Assembly (NCBI GenBank): GCA_937873155.1
Contig: CALMVZ010000003.1
Coordinates: 1 to 64,000, forward strand
Length of the DNA stretch: 64,000 nt
Direction: 5' to 3'
Origin: an uncultured Bacteroidota bacterium
Lineage (GTDB): Bacteria; Bacteroidota; Bacteroidia; B-17B0; Aurantibacillaceae
In this document: positions 1 to 7,618 of the stretch, piece by piece
Position numbering within the stretch: the stretch's first letter is position 1
Layout of the letters: every line of letters starts with the position of its first letter
Made by a program: the position numbers and the translations under genes
The notes under the pieces: generated by a model
The model's input: the letters and a program-made list of their open reading frames with translations, nothing else
Databases searched by the model: none
Told to the model about the DNA's origin: nothing

Positions 1-410
1 GGCCTTCTTTTTTATGGATCGTTTACCGATATTGAATCCCTATGGGATAAGTTTTCTTTTTTGGTAATTAGATTTCAATGTCCCTTTAGGTATTAAATAG
101 AGGTAACGCAACTACAACTAACGGGTATAGAATCCTATAGCGATTCGACAGTTAAATCCCTAAGGGATTTGGCCTTCTTTTGTATGGATCTTTTACCGAT
201 ATTAAATCCCTATGGGATAAATTTTCTTTTTGGTAGTTAAATTTCAATGTCCCTTTAGGGACAAAATATCGGTAACACTTACTTCCAACAACCAATTTTT
301 ACCCCATAGGGGTTAAACCTTGCTGAATCTCTTAGGGATCCGAATGGTTCTTTGTTATCGGATTTACAGGCATTTGATCCTGCGGGATAGAAACTCCCGG
401 ATTTATTCGA
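1..410. repeat. Array of short palindromes with a ~120-bp direct repeat
   Basis: No coding sequence is visible in the first 444 bases. Positions 1-120 and 171-290 are two diverged copies of one unit, both opening GGCCTTCTTTT. The region carries many small dyads: ATCCC-TAT-GGGAT at 36-48 and again about 206-218, AAATCCCT-A-AGGGATTT at 154-170, TGTCCC-TTTA-GGGACA at 248-263, ACCCC-ATA-GGGGT at 301-313, and ATCC-TGC-GGGAT near 374-385. The recurring core is ATCCC followed by GGGAT, also present at 5039-5126. The unit looks like a dispersed Bacteroidetes REP-type palindrome; this is inference. No transposase is nearby. Confidence 0.8.
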
Positions 411-432
411 TTCTTGTACTGAAAAGAAATCT

Positions 433-440
433 TAAATTTG
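433..440 (+). promoter_or_regulatory. -7 promoter element of the FAH gene
   Basis: TAAATTTG matches the Bacteroidetes -7 consensus TAnnTTTG and lies only 4 nt before the ATG at 445. Transcription would start at or next to the start codon. Confidence 0.55.
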
Positions 441-444
441 CTTT

Positions 445-1053
445 ATGAAAATTATCTGTATTGGCCGTAATTATGCTGAGCACGCTAAAGAAATGAAAAG
501 CGATGTTCCTACTGAGCCTGTTTATTTTATGAAACCCGATACTTCTTTATTGAGAGAGGGTGATTTCTATATTCCTGATTTCACTAAAGACCTGCATCAC
601 GAGATCGAATTGGTTTTAAAGATATCGAAAGCGGGTAAAAGCATTGAAGAACAATTCGCACACAAGTATTACGATGAGATCGGTTTAGGAATTGATTTTA
701 CAGCCCGCGACATCCAGGCGAAATGTAAAGAAAAAGGCCTGCCTTGGGAAAAAGCAAAAGCTTTTGATAATTCAGCACCTATTGGGAATTTTGTGAAGAA
801 GGAAGAGCTTGGTGACCTTAAAAACATAAACTTCGAATTAAAAATTAACGGTGAAAGCCGCCAGATTGGGAATTCAAAAGATCTTATTTTCAGTTTCGAT
901 AAAGTCGTCTCTTATATCTCACGCTTCGTTACACTAAAAACAGGTGATTTGATATATACCGGTACGCCTGAAGGTGTCGGTCCTGTTAAAATAGGCGACA
1001 AAATGGAAGGTTTTATTAATGGAAAGTCATTTTTAACACTGAATGTTAAATGA
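445..1053 (+). CDS. Fumarylacetoacetate hydrolase (FAH) family protein
   Basis: 202-residue single-domain FAH-fold hydrolase, similar in length and start ([13 protein letters not shown]) to the acylpyruvase/FAHD1-like group that cleaves or decarboxylates small beta-keto or enol acids using Mg2+. The expected acidic metal ligands are visible as the ExE pair in HHEIELVL (about residues 52-59) and the Asp of GIDFTARD; the C-terminal TGTPEGVGP is the family signature. The exact substrate cannot be read from sequence (fumarylpyruvate, acylpyruvate or oxaloacetate decarboxylase activity are all possible). Its stop overlaps the yidD start by 4 nt (ATGA), so the two are co-transcribed and probably translationally coupled. 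Confidence 0.9.
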   Translation: MKIICIGRNYAEHAKEMKSDVPTEPVYFMKPDTSLLREGDFYIPDFTKDLHHEIELVLKISKAGKSIEEQFAHKYYDEIGLGIDFTARDIQAKCKEKGLPWEKAKAFDNSAPIGNFVKKEELGDLKNINFELKINGESRQIGNSKDLIFSFDKVVSYISRFVTLKTGDLIYTGTPEGVGPVKIGDKMEGFINGKSFLTLNVK

Positions 1054-1271
1054 GAAAGGGGCTTAAAATAATTCCGATCTTCTTTATCAAGTTCTACCAG
1101 TATTCTATTTCTCCGTTACTCCCAAATTCCTGTCGTTACACTCCAACCTGTTCTCAATACAGTATTGATGCTATTAACAAATATGGCGTCATCAAAGGGA
1201 TATGGTTAGGCTTCAAACGGATCATCAGCTGCCACCCGTGGGGCGGACACGGATATGATCCTGTTAAATAG
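1050..1271 (+). CDS. yidD: Membrane protein insertion efficiency factor YidD
   Basis: 73-residue YidD, a small membrane-associated protein that helps YidC insert inner-membrane proteins. The family hallmarks are present: [10 protein letters not shown] near residues 28-37, the A-x5-G-x5 spacing that follows, and the C-terminal [16 protein letters not shown]. An N-terminal amphipathic stretch ([16 protein letters not shown]) is typical. Length is normal. It overlaps the upstream FAH gene by 4 nt. In many bacteria yidD sits with rnpA and yidC; here it does not, which is common in Bacteroidetes. Confidence 0.95.
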   Translation: MRKGLKIIPIFFIKFYQYSISPLLPNSCRYTPTCSQYSIDAINKYGVIKGIWLGFKRIISCHPWGGHGYDPVK

Positions 1272-1332
1272 GAACTCAATAGTGTGTATATTTCCTTGCT
1301 GTTTTTATCTCTATTTTCATTAAATTTATAGA

Positions 1333-2085
1333 ATGCAAAAAAGCGTTTTTCTTGTTTTTACCCTGTTAGTTTTCTTGTCCTGTAAAAAGGATCCTGAGAT
1401 CAAACAACCTGAAATTGTTGTTACTAATGATGTTGATGTGAATGTTACCAATGTTGTTGGAGCAATGCCTCTTGCGCTGAATACACAAACTTATATTAAT
1501 GCTAACCAGGATACATTCACGGTATCCTTGTTTAAATATTATATCAGCAACATAAGATTATACAGGCAGGATGGTTTTATTTTTGAAGAAGCGGAGAGTT
1601 ATCATCTGGTATCAGAAGATGATAGTATCAGCAGGAATTTCAGAATAAAAAATGTTCCCGTTGGGAATTATACAGGTATCGAATTCATTATAGGTGTAGA
1701 TAGTTTGCGGAATTGCAGCGGTGCACAGAGTGGCGCGCTTGATCCATTGAACGATATGTTCTGGGATTGGTCGCAGGGATATATTTTTGCAAAATTGCAG
1801 GGAACTTATAGTTATAATAATTTAAGTTACACACATCATGTGGGTGGTTTCATCGGACAGTGGAGTGCTATTGTAAGATCCAATCCTACTCTTGGCAGTA
1901 ATACTTTAGTTGTAGGAACAGCTCATTCCCCGAAAATTTTAATGAAAGCGGATGTTCTTGAGTGGTTCGTGAATCCGACTGTGATAGATCTTCAGGGTTA
2001 TGCTTCGTTGGCCATTGGTAAAAAGTCTCATGAAGTAGCCGAGAATTATGCGGATATGTTCTCCGTCTCATCAATTCAGAATTAG
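1333..2085 (+). CDS. MbnP-like copper-binding lipoprotein
   Basis: 250-residue lipoprotein: a hydrophobic signal ends at a lipobox (FLSC, lipidated Cys17) followed by KKD. The body matches the MbnP-like family: FKYYISNIRL near 67-76, GVDSLRN at 121-127, GALD, and a Trp-rich MFWDWSQGY at 142-150. In Methylosinus, MbnP is a periplasmic copper protein in which the partner diheme enzyme MbnH oxidises a conserved Trp to kynurenine, creating the copper site. The partner gene follows directly (stop at 2083-2085, next ATG at 2088), so function as a copper chaperone or store is a reasonable inference. Metal binding is not proven by sequence. Confidence 0.8.
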   Translation: MQKSVFLVFTLLVFLSCKKDPEIKQPEIVVTNDVDVNVTNVVGAMPLALNTQTYINANQDTFTVSLFKYYISNIRLYRQDGFIFEEAESYHLVSEDDSISRNFRIKNVPVGNYTGIEFIIGVDSLRNCSGAQSGALDPLNDMFWDWSQGYIFAKLQGTYSYNNLSYTHHVGGFIGQWSAIVRSNPTLGSNTLVVGTAHSPKILMKADVLEWFVNPTVIDLQGYASLAIGKKSHEVAENYADMFSVSSIQN

Positions 2086-2087
2086 TG

Positions 2088-3122
2088 ATGCGTATTTGGA
2101 TAGTTTATATAGTCTTGTTTGTCTTAATTTCGTGTAAAAGAGATGCTGAGATAATTGAACCTGTATCTTCAACTCCGGATACATATGCTCCTGTTATACC
2201 TGCCGGCTGGCCAAATCCTGTTTATGATTTTACGGGGAATGAAGTTACTTACGATAAATTTACTTTAGGCAGACATTTGTTCTATGAGCCAATGTTATCG
2301 GTTGACAGTACAGTTTCGTGCGGGAGTTGTCATATGCAAACTTTTGGTTTTTCTAACGGGCCAAGCCACGCGGTTAGTCATGGTGTAAATGATCTGGTTG
2401 GTAAGCGGAATTCACCTGCATTGTTTAATCTGACATGGCAGACTAAGATCATGTGGGATGGGGGAGTAAGTAATTTGGAGAATCAGCCAATAGGCCCTAT
2501 TCAAAATCCTATTGAAATGAATTTGAGTCTGGGAAATGCGCTGACAAGGATAGCAGCATCTCCAAAATACAAAGCATTGTTTGAGAAAGCTTATGGTGAT
2601 ACGGTTGTGACATCGCAGCGCTTTTTGAAAGCATTTGCCCAGTTCATGGGATTAATGGTGTCGTATAACAGTAAGTATGATAAAGTAAAGAATGGTAATG
2701 ATGTTTTTACAACGGCCGAAAATAACGGATATGCAGTTTTCAAGAGCAAGTGTGCTTCATGTCATAGCGAGCCTTTATTCAGCGATTATACTTTCCGTAA
2801 TAACGGGATACCGGTTAATTCTTACCAGGATAGCGGCAGGTATAGAATAACATTAGATCCGAATGATATTTATAAGTTTAAAGTTCCATCGTTAAGAAAC
2901 CTGGCGTTCTCTGCACCTTATATGCACGATGGAAGGTTCAATACACTTGCGCAAGTTTTAAATCACTATTCAATGGGGATAGCGCCAATGCAAAATTTAG
3001 ATCCGTTATTAAGCACCGGCATTCCACTGAACAACCAGGAGAAAAGTGATCTGTTAAACTTTTTAGCTACGCTTAACGATTATACTTTCATTAACGATAC
3101 CCGCTTTAAGGAAATACATTAA
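2088..3122 (+). CDS. MbnH/MauG-like diheme cytochrome c peroxidase family lipoprotein
   Basis: About 344 residues. Signal sequence with a lipobox (LISC) predicts a lipid-anchored periplasmic protein. Two c-type heme sites are visible: CGSCH near residues 78-82 and CASCH near 222-226. Other family features are GKRNSPALFN, MWDGG, IQNPIEM and KFKVPSLRNLAFSAPYMHDG. The family includes bacterial diheme cytochrome c peroxidases, MauG and MbnH; the upstream MbnP-like gene favours the MbnH role (post-translational Trp oxidation) over peroxide detoxification. ATG 2088 is chosen; a GTG at 2085 overlaps the upstream stop and is the alternative start. Confidence 0.85.
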   Translation: MRIWIVYIVLFVLISCKRDAEIIEPVSSTPDTYAPVIPAGWPNPVYDFTGNEVTYDKFTLGRHLFYEPMLSVDSTVSCGSCHMQTFGFSNGPSHAVSHGVNDLVGKRNSPALFNLTWQTKIMWDGGVSNLENQPIGPIQNPIEMNLSLGNALTRIAASPKYKALFEKAYGDTVVTSQRFLKAFAQFMGLMVSYNSKYDKVKNGNDVFTTAENNGYAVFKSKCASCHSEPLFSDYTFRNNGIPVNSYQDSGRYRITLDPNDIYKFKVPSLRNLAFSAPYMHDGRFNTLAQVLNHYSMGIAPMQNLDPLLSTGIPLNNQEKSDLLNFLATLNDYTFINDTRFKEIH

Positions 3123-3143
3123 TGCAAATCCGCAAAATTTCAT

Positions 3144-3151
3144 TAAATTTG
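3144..3151 (+). promoter_or_regulatory. Candidate -7 promoter element for the 3168 lipoprotein gene
   Basis: TAAATTTG fits TAnnTTTG, 16 nt before the ATG at 3168. It suggests that the lipoprotein gene has its own promoter rather than depending only on read-through from the diheme gene. Confidence 0.45.
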
Positions 3152-3167
3152 GGAAAATCAAATTGTT

Positions 3168-3548
3168 ATGAAAAATCTTAAATACATTGTTCTGTTCATT
3201 CTGGCTTTAAGTTTCTTTGGCTGTAAGAAAAATCAATTAGGAGGTAAATCGAACATTAAAGGAAAAGTAATGCACCATGAGACTCCGATCCCGAATGCAA
3301 GGGTATATATAAAATTCAACGCAACTGAATTCCCGGGAGAAGATGTAAGTGTTTATAATACGTTTGTTGATGCTGATCATAACGGTAATTTTTTGATCCC
3401 GAATATCTACCGCGGTAAATATTATTTCTATGCTGTTGGTGTTGATCCTGCGATCGGAATCACTAATAATATTGTAAAAGGCGGAATAGCCCTTAAAGTG
3501 AAAATGCTTAAAGAAATTACGGGATTTGAAGTTCCGGTGGTTGAATAA
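3168..3548 (+). CDS. Small lipoprotein with carboxypeptidase-regulatory-like (Ig-type) domain
   Basis: 126 residues. Signal peptide with lipobox (FFGC, then KKN) predicts an outer-membrane or periplasmic lipoprotein. The rest (NIKGKVMHHETPIPNARVYIKF... DADHNGNFLIPNIYRGKYYFYAVGVD, quoted in part) has the pattern of a carboxypeptidase D regulatory-like beta-sandwich: GKV, PIPNARVYI, GNFLIPN, GKYYFY. Such domains are structural or ligand-contact modules; no enzyme residues are visible. It lies between the MbnH-like and TlpA-like genes on the same strand with its own candidate promoter. A role linked to the copper pair is possible but unsupported. Confidence 0.65.
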   Translation: MKNLKYIVLFILALSFFGCKKNQLGGKSNIKGKVMHHETPIPNARVYIKFNATEFPGEDVSVYNTFVDADHNGNFLIPNIYRGKYYFYAVGVDPAIGITNNIVKGGIALKVKMLKEITGFEVPVVE

Positions 3549-3587
3549 ACCATGTAACTTATCATATATTCCTGCGTTATCAGTTTG

Positions 3588-5024
3588 ATGCCACACAATT
3601 TTAAAACGATCCTGCTTTTAGTGTTCCTGCTAGGCGGGATCTTTTGTTTTTCACAGAATGTTAAGATAAGAGGCAAGGCCCATTCTTCACATAAGGGCAA
3701 AGCCATTAGCTTGTTAGCATACAGTGATCTTATCACGTATACCCGCGTTCGGGAAGCGACTGATACTATAGGTGATGATGGATATTTTGAGTTACAACTG
3801 CAGGTCGATAACACCCAGCCGGTACAATTGCAGATCGATAATTTATTCGGCAAACTTTATATACAGCCGAATTATGTTTACGGCGTTACTTATCCCGGAT
3901 TAGATTCAACACTTGACATAAGGGGAGGAACAGAGACCAGTATCGATATCGGGATCATTTCGGGTGATACAACTGAACTGAATACATTGATCATCGATTT
4001 CAATAAAGTATACAATTTGGTTTTTAAGAATGCAGAGACACAATTCTTAAACAGGACCCGTATCTTTCAGAAACTCGATACAGTAAAAATGATAAGTAGT
4101 TTCAGATACAAAAAGAACAAGAACGCTTATTTTAAAAGCTATATTGAATACAATATTGCTGAACTTAATTCGAATGCTTCGAGGAGCAAAGCTTTCCTGT
4201 CCTCAAATTACCTGCTGAATAAACCTGTTCAATCGGAGCAATATGAATACATGACCTTCTTTAATGCTTTTTTTAAGGGATATCTTGAAGCGTATTCTAC
4301 TGGAAAAGCAGGCGAGAACATCCATCATTTGATCAATACCACCGGACAATACAAAGACATAAAAGCGTTTGTGAAAAATGACCCATTGCTGGCAAATGAT
4401 ACTTTATGTGAACTGGTGCTTATTAAAACTTTCTGGGATTGTTATTTCAGTCCGCAATACGACAGGGGGCAGGTAGTAGCTATTGTTGAACAGTTCTTTG
4501 AGGCAACAAAGATCCCTGCACATAAAAAGATAGCGGGAAATATTTTGCAAATAGCAAATCAATTAAGTGTTGGTTCTACGGCACCGGTATTTTCAGCCAC
4601 TGATCGGGCCGGAAAAATGTTCAATCTTTCAGATATTAAAAAACGATATATCTACCTGAATTTTTTCTCTACCAAGGACATAGGAAGTATGAAGGAAATG
4701 CCGAAGCTTGCTGAGTTGGTTAAGAAGTATGGGGATAAAGTGGTATTTATTAGTATCTGTACCGATGATAGTCTGAAAACCTATAAGAATTATCTAAAAG
4801 CCAATCCAAAATACAATTGGACCATTTTATTCAATAATTCGGTTCCAAAAGGGAGTACGGCCCGCGACCTGTATAATGTAAAAGGATTACCTGCCTTTTT
4901 CTTTATTAACCAATTCGGGAATCTGGCTCAATCGCCCGCCAAGAGCCCAACCCAGGGTTTTGAGTTCAAGCTAAAGGCGCTGTTCAAGCCTAAGAAAAGC
5001 GATACCAAAATAGGAATACGTTAA
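3588..5024 (+). CDS. TlpA-like thioredoxin-fold protein lacking the CXXC motif
   Basis: 478 residues, exported (signal peptide ending near FCFSQN). The N-terminal part (about 25-120) resembles the DUF4369-type beta domain common in Bacteroidetes TlpA proteins; a helical middle follows; the C-terminal 150 residues form an AhpC/TlpA thioredoxin fold beginning GSTAPVFSATDRAGKMFNLSDI. Where a redox thioredoxin has WCxxC, this protein has STKDIGSMKEM, with no Cys. The cis-Pro loop (KGLPAFFFI) is kept. It is therefore probably not a thiol oxidoreductase and may be a binding or scaffold protein. ATG 3588 is preferred over a TTG at 3585. Confidence 0.75.
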   Translation: MPHNFKTILLLVFLLGGIFCFSQNVKIRGKAHSSHKGKAISLLAYSDLITYTRVREATDTIGDDGYFELQLQVDNTQPVQLQIDNLFGKLYIQPNYVYGVTYPGLDSTLDIRGGTETSIDIGIISGDTTELNTLIIDFNKVYNLVFKNAETQFLNRTRIFQKLDTVKMISSFRYKKNKNAYFKSYIEYNIAELNSNASRSKAFLSSNYLLNKPVQSEQYEYMTFFNAFFKGYLEAYSTGKAGENIHHLINTTGQYKDIKAFVKNDPLLANDTLCELVLIKTFWDCYFSPQYDRGQVVAIVEQFFEATKIPAHKKIAGNILQIANQLSVGSTAPVFSATDRAGKMFNLSDIKKRYIYLNFFSTKDIGSMKEMPKLAELVKKYGDKVVFISICTDDSLKTYKNYLKANPKYNWTILFNNSVPKGSTARDLYNVKGLPAFFFINQFGNLAQSPAKSPTQGFEFKLKALFKPKKSDTKIGIR

Positions 5025-5301
5025 AGTGTTTATCCTAAATCCCGAAGGGATGATACAATTATAGAGAAACAGCCATTATGAAACAAAACCTTAAAGGGGT
5101 GAAATTAAACGTAATCCCTTCGGGATTTGGAACGAATATGCATCAATCTCTATAATACTTTCAGTCCCCAGGACCTTTATTATTATTTAAACCCTAAAGG
5201 ATGGTCATAAATGCTAACAGTTTTCAAAACCTATTAACATTGTTTTTTAACCCCCTGAATTTTACCGACCTTTACATTTTAGAATTCAAGTTCTAAAAAA
5301 C
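5025..5301. repeat. Intergenic palindromic repeats with interleaved inverted arms
   Basis: 277 bases without a gene. ATCCC-GAA-GGGAT at 5039-5051 and ATCCC-TTC-GGGAT at 5114-5126 are each dyads and are also reverse complements of each other. A second pair, TTATAGAGA at 5059-5067 and TCTCTATAA at 5147-5155, is interleaved with the first. Related degenerate pieces (CCTTAAAGGGG near 5090, CCCTAAAGG near 5194) lie around them. The ATCCC/GGGAT core is shared with 1-410. The last 60 bases should hold the carA promoter; TACATTTT near 5273 is an imperfect -7 match. Confidence 0.75.
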
Positions 5302-6429
5302 ATGCAACTGAAATACCACCAAAAGCAAAAAGCTATACTTTTATTGGAAGACGGAAAGGTTTTTGAAGGAAAAGCCGCCGGAAAAATCGGAACCACTACA
5401 GGCGAGATCTGTTTTAATACAGGCATGACCGGTTACCAGGAAATTTTCACAGATCCATCCTACTTCGGACAAATTATCGTGATGAACAATGTTCACGTCG
5501 GAAATTATGGGATTGAAGAAACCGAAGTAGAAAGTAACAGTGTTAAAATTTCAGGTATGATCTGCAAAAAATTCAATGAGGGTTTTTCGCGTAAACGCGC
5601 ACAGCAATCATTACAGGATTATTTCGAAAAGAATAATGTGGTATCGATCAGCGATGTGGATACACGCGCTATTGTTAGATATATCAGGGATAAAGGCGCA
5701 ATGAATTGTGTGATCTCTTCTGAGAACACAGATATTGATTCGCTTAAAAAAATATTAGCTAAAGTTCCGAAAATGGAAGGGTTGGAGTTATCTTCTAAAG
5801 TAGCAACAACAAAACCATTTGAAATGGGAGATAAGAACTCAAAATTCAAAGTGGCTGTTGTTGATTTCGGAACTAAAACGAACATCTTGCGTTCTCTAGT
5901 TGAAAGAGGGTGTTATTTAAGAGTTTTCCCAATGAAAACAGCTTTAAAAGAAATGCTCGAATTCAATCCGGATGGTTTCATGTTGACTAATGGTCCCGGC
6001 GATCCCGGAGTTATGAAAGATGAAATTGCTTTAGTGAAAGAAATTGTAAATACAAGCAAACCGGTTTTCGGAATTTGTTTCGGGCATCAATTATTAGCAG
6101 AATCGCAAGGCATCAAAACTTATAAAATGCATGCCGGTCATCGTGGTATCAATCATCCTGTAAAAAACCTGATCAGCGGTAAATGTGAAGTGACTTCCCA
6201 GAACCATGGTTTCAGCGTGAAAGCTGAAGATGTAAAAAGCAATCCGAATATTGAGATCACTCATGTTAATCTGAATGATGGAACTATTGAAGGCATCCGT
6301 TTAAAAGATAAACCTGCGTTCTCAGTCCAACATCACCCTGAAGCTTGTCCCGGCCCTTACGACAGCCGTTATCTCTTCGATGAGTTCGTTGAGAATATAG
6401 TAAAGAGTAAGAAGCAGGTACTTGCCTGA
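5302..6429 (+). CDS. carA: Carbamoyl-phosphate synthase small (glutaminase) subunit
   Basis: 375 residues, normal length. CarA releases ammonia from glutamine for the large subunit CarB, giving carbamoyl phosphate for citrulline and pyrimidines. The N-terminal CPSase domain has FNTGMTGYQEIFTDPSY; the class I glutaminase domain has MLTNGPGDP, the nucleophile Cys259 in GICFGHQ, and the His-x-Glu of QHHPEACPGP. carB is not in the window. The gene faces argH tail to tail with only 4 nt between the stop codons and no recognisable terminator between them. Confidence 0.97.
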   Translation: MQLKYHQKQKAILLLEDGKVFEGKAAGKIGTTTGEICFNTGMTGYQEIFTDPSYFGQIIVMNNVHVGNYGIEETEVESNSVKISGMICKKFNEGFSRKRAQQSLQDYFEKNNVVSISDVDTRAIVRYIRDKGAMNCVISSENTDIDSLKKILAKVPKMEGLELSSKVATTKPFEMGDKNSKFKVAVVDFGTKTNILRSLVERGCYLRVFPMKTALKEMLEFNPDGFMLTNGPGDPGVMKDEIALVKEIVNTSKPVFGICFGHQLLAESQGIKTYKMHAGHRGINHPVKNLISGKCEVTSQNHGFSVKAEDVKSNPNIEITHVNLNDGTIEGIRLKDKPAFSVQHHPEACPGPYDSRYLFDEFVENIVKSKKQVLA

Positions 6430-6433
6430 TCTT

Positions 6434-7618
6434 TCAATTGATCTTCATGGCAATTTCTTTATATGCTTCCCTGAAAGGAATGCCTTTCATTACTAATTCG
6501 TTCACAGCATTGACACTATACATATGCTTGTAAATTTCTTCTTCTGAGCATTGTTCATTCACCTGAATGTTCGGAAGAACATGAATAAGCACATCCAGAC
6601 AATCTTTTATTTGTTCTATTGCCGGAAAGATCAATTCTTTGGTCAACTGCATATCCCTGTGATAACCGCTTGGTAAATTATTAGTGAGAAGACTTAATTG
6701 ATTTGGTAATCCTTGAAGGATATTACACTTTGCTCTTATTAATTCAAAAACATCAGGATTTTTTTTATGCGGCATGATGCTGCTGCCGGTTGTGAATTGT
6801 TCCGGAAACGAAATGAAATTAAAATTCTGGCACAGATACAAACAGATGTCGTAAGAAAATTTTGAAAGTGTGTGAGCAAGGGATGAAATTGCCATTAAAG
6901 TTACCTTCTCAGATTTTCCCCGCGTCATTTGTGCATACACGTCGCTTTTATTATAAGAAGCGAATCCCATTTCTTTGGTGGTGAATTCTTTGTCAATGTT
7001 AAAGTTTGTTCCGTAGCCAGCAGCGCTGCCTAAAGGATTTTTGTCGCAGATCTTATAAGCTGCGTCAATAAGTTCTATATCATCTTCGATACTTTCAGAA
7101 TAAGCAAGGAACCATTGTCCGAATGAAGAAGGCATGGCTACTTGAAAATGTGTATAGCCGGGCAAGATAATGTTTTGATGCTTGGCAGATAATTCATTAA
7201 GTACAGATTGTAATTCAATGCTTTTTGATCTTATAACAGCAAGTTCATGTTTTAAATATAACTTAATGGCAGTTAACACCTGGTCGTTTCGCGACCGTGC
7301 AGTGTGTATCTTTTTTCCGGTTTCACCGAATCTTAAGGTTAAGTAAAATTCTATTTGTGAATGAATGTCTTCGATCCCGTCATTGATCGTGAATTTACCT
7401 TCCCTGATCATCGTTCCGATCTCGTTCAAGCCTTGTAAAAGTTGTTTAAGTTCTTCTTCCGAGATCAAACCGATCGCTTGCAGCATTTTCGCATGCGCTT
7501 TCGAGGCGATCACATCGTATGGCGCAATGAAAAGATCCATGGTCTTATCATTACCGACCGTGAATTTCTCGATAAGCTTATCTGTTTTAATTTCTTTTTC
7601 CCAAAGTTTTGTTTTCAT
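6434..7618 (-). CDS. argH: Argininosuccinate lyase, short at the C terminus
   Basis: 394 residues. Last enzyme of arginine synthesis: argininosuccinate to arginine plus fumarate. The fumarase/aspartase-superfamily signature GSSIMPHKKNP is intact, as are HTARSRNDQV and the catalytic TH in LPGYTHFQ. From family knowledge ArgH is usually about 430-460 residues; this one stops soon after GIPFREAYKEIAMKIN, where homologues continue for some tens of residues. The missing tail coincides with the abutting 3' end of carA, suggesting an old deletion. ATGA overlap with argE. Last gene of the operon. Confidence 0.93.
   Translation of the reverse strand: MKTKLWEKEIKTDKLIEKFTVGNDKTMDLFIAPYDVIASKAHAKMLQAIGLISEEELKQLLQGLNEIGTMIREGKFTINDGIEDIHSQIEFYLTLRFGETGKKIHTARSRNDQVLTAIKLYLKHELAVIRSKSIELQSVLNELSAKHQNIILPGYTHFQVAMPSSFGQWFLAYSESIEDDIELIDAAYKICDKNPLGSAAGYGTNFNIDKEFTTKEMGFASYNKSDVYAQMTRGKSEKVTLMAISSLAHTLSKFSYDICLYLCQNFNFISFPEQFTTGSSIMPHKKNPDVFELIRAKCNILQGLPNQLSLLTNNLPSGYHRDMQLTKELIFPAIEQIKDCLDVLIHVLPNIQVNEQCSEEEIYKHMYSVNAVNELVMKGIPFREAYKEIAMKIN

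Noticed and set aside
1-300. Possible CRISPR array
   Set aside because: Repeats are palindromic, differ in length and sequence, and lack regular spacers or cas genes.
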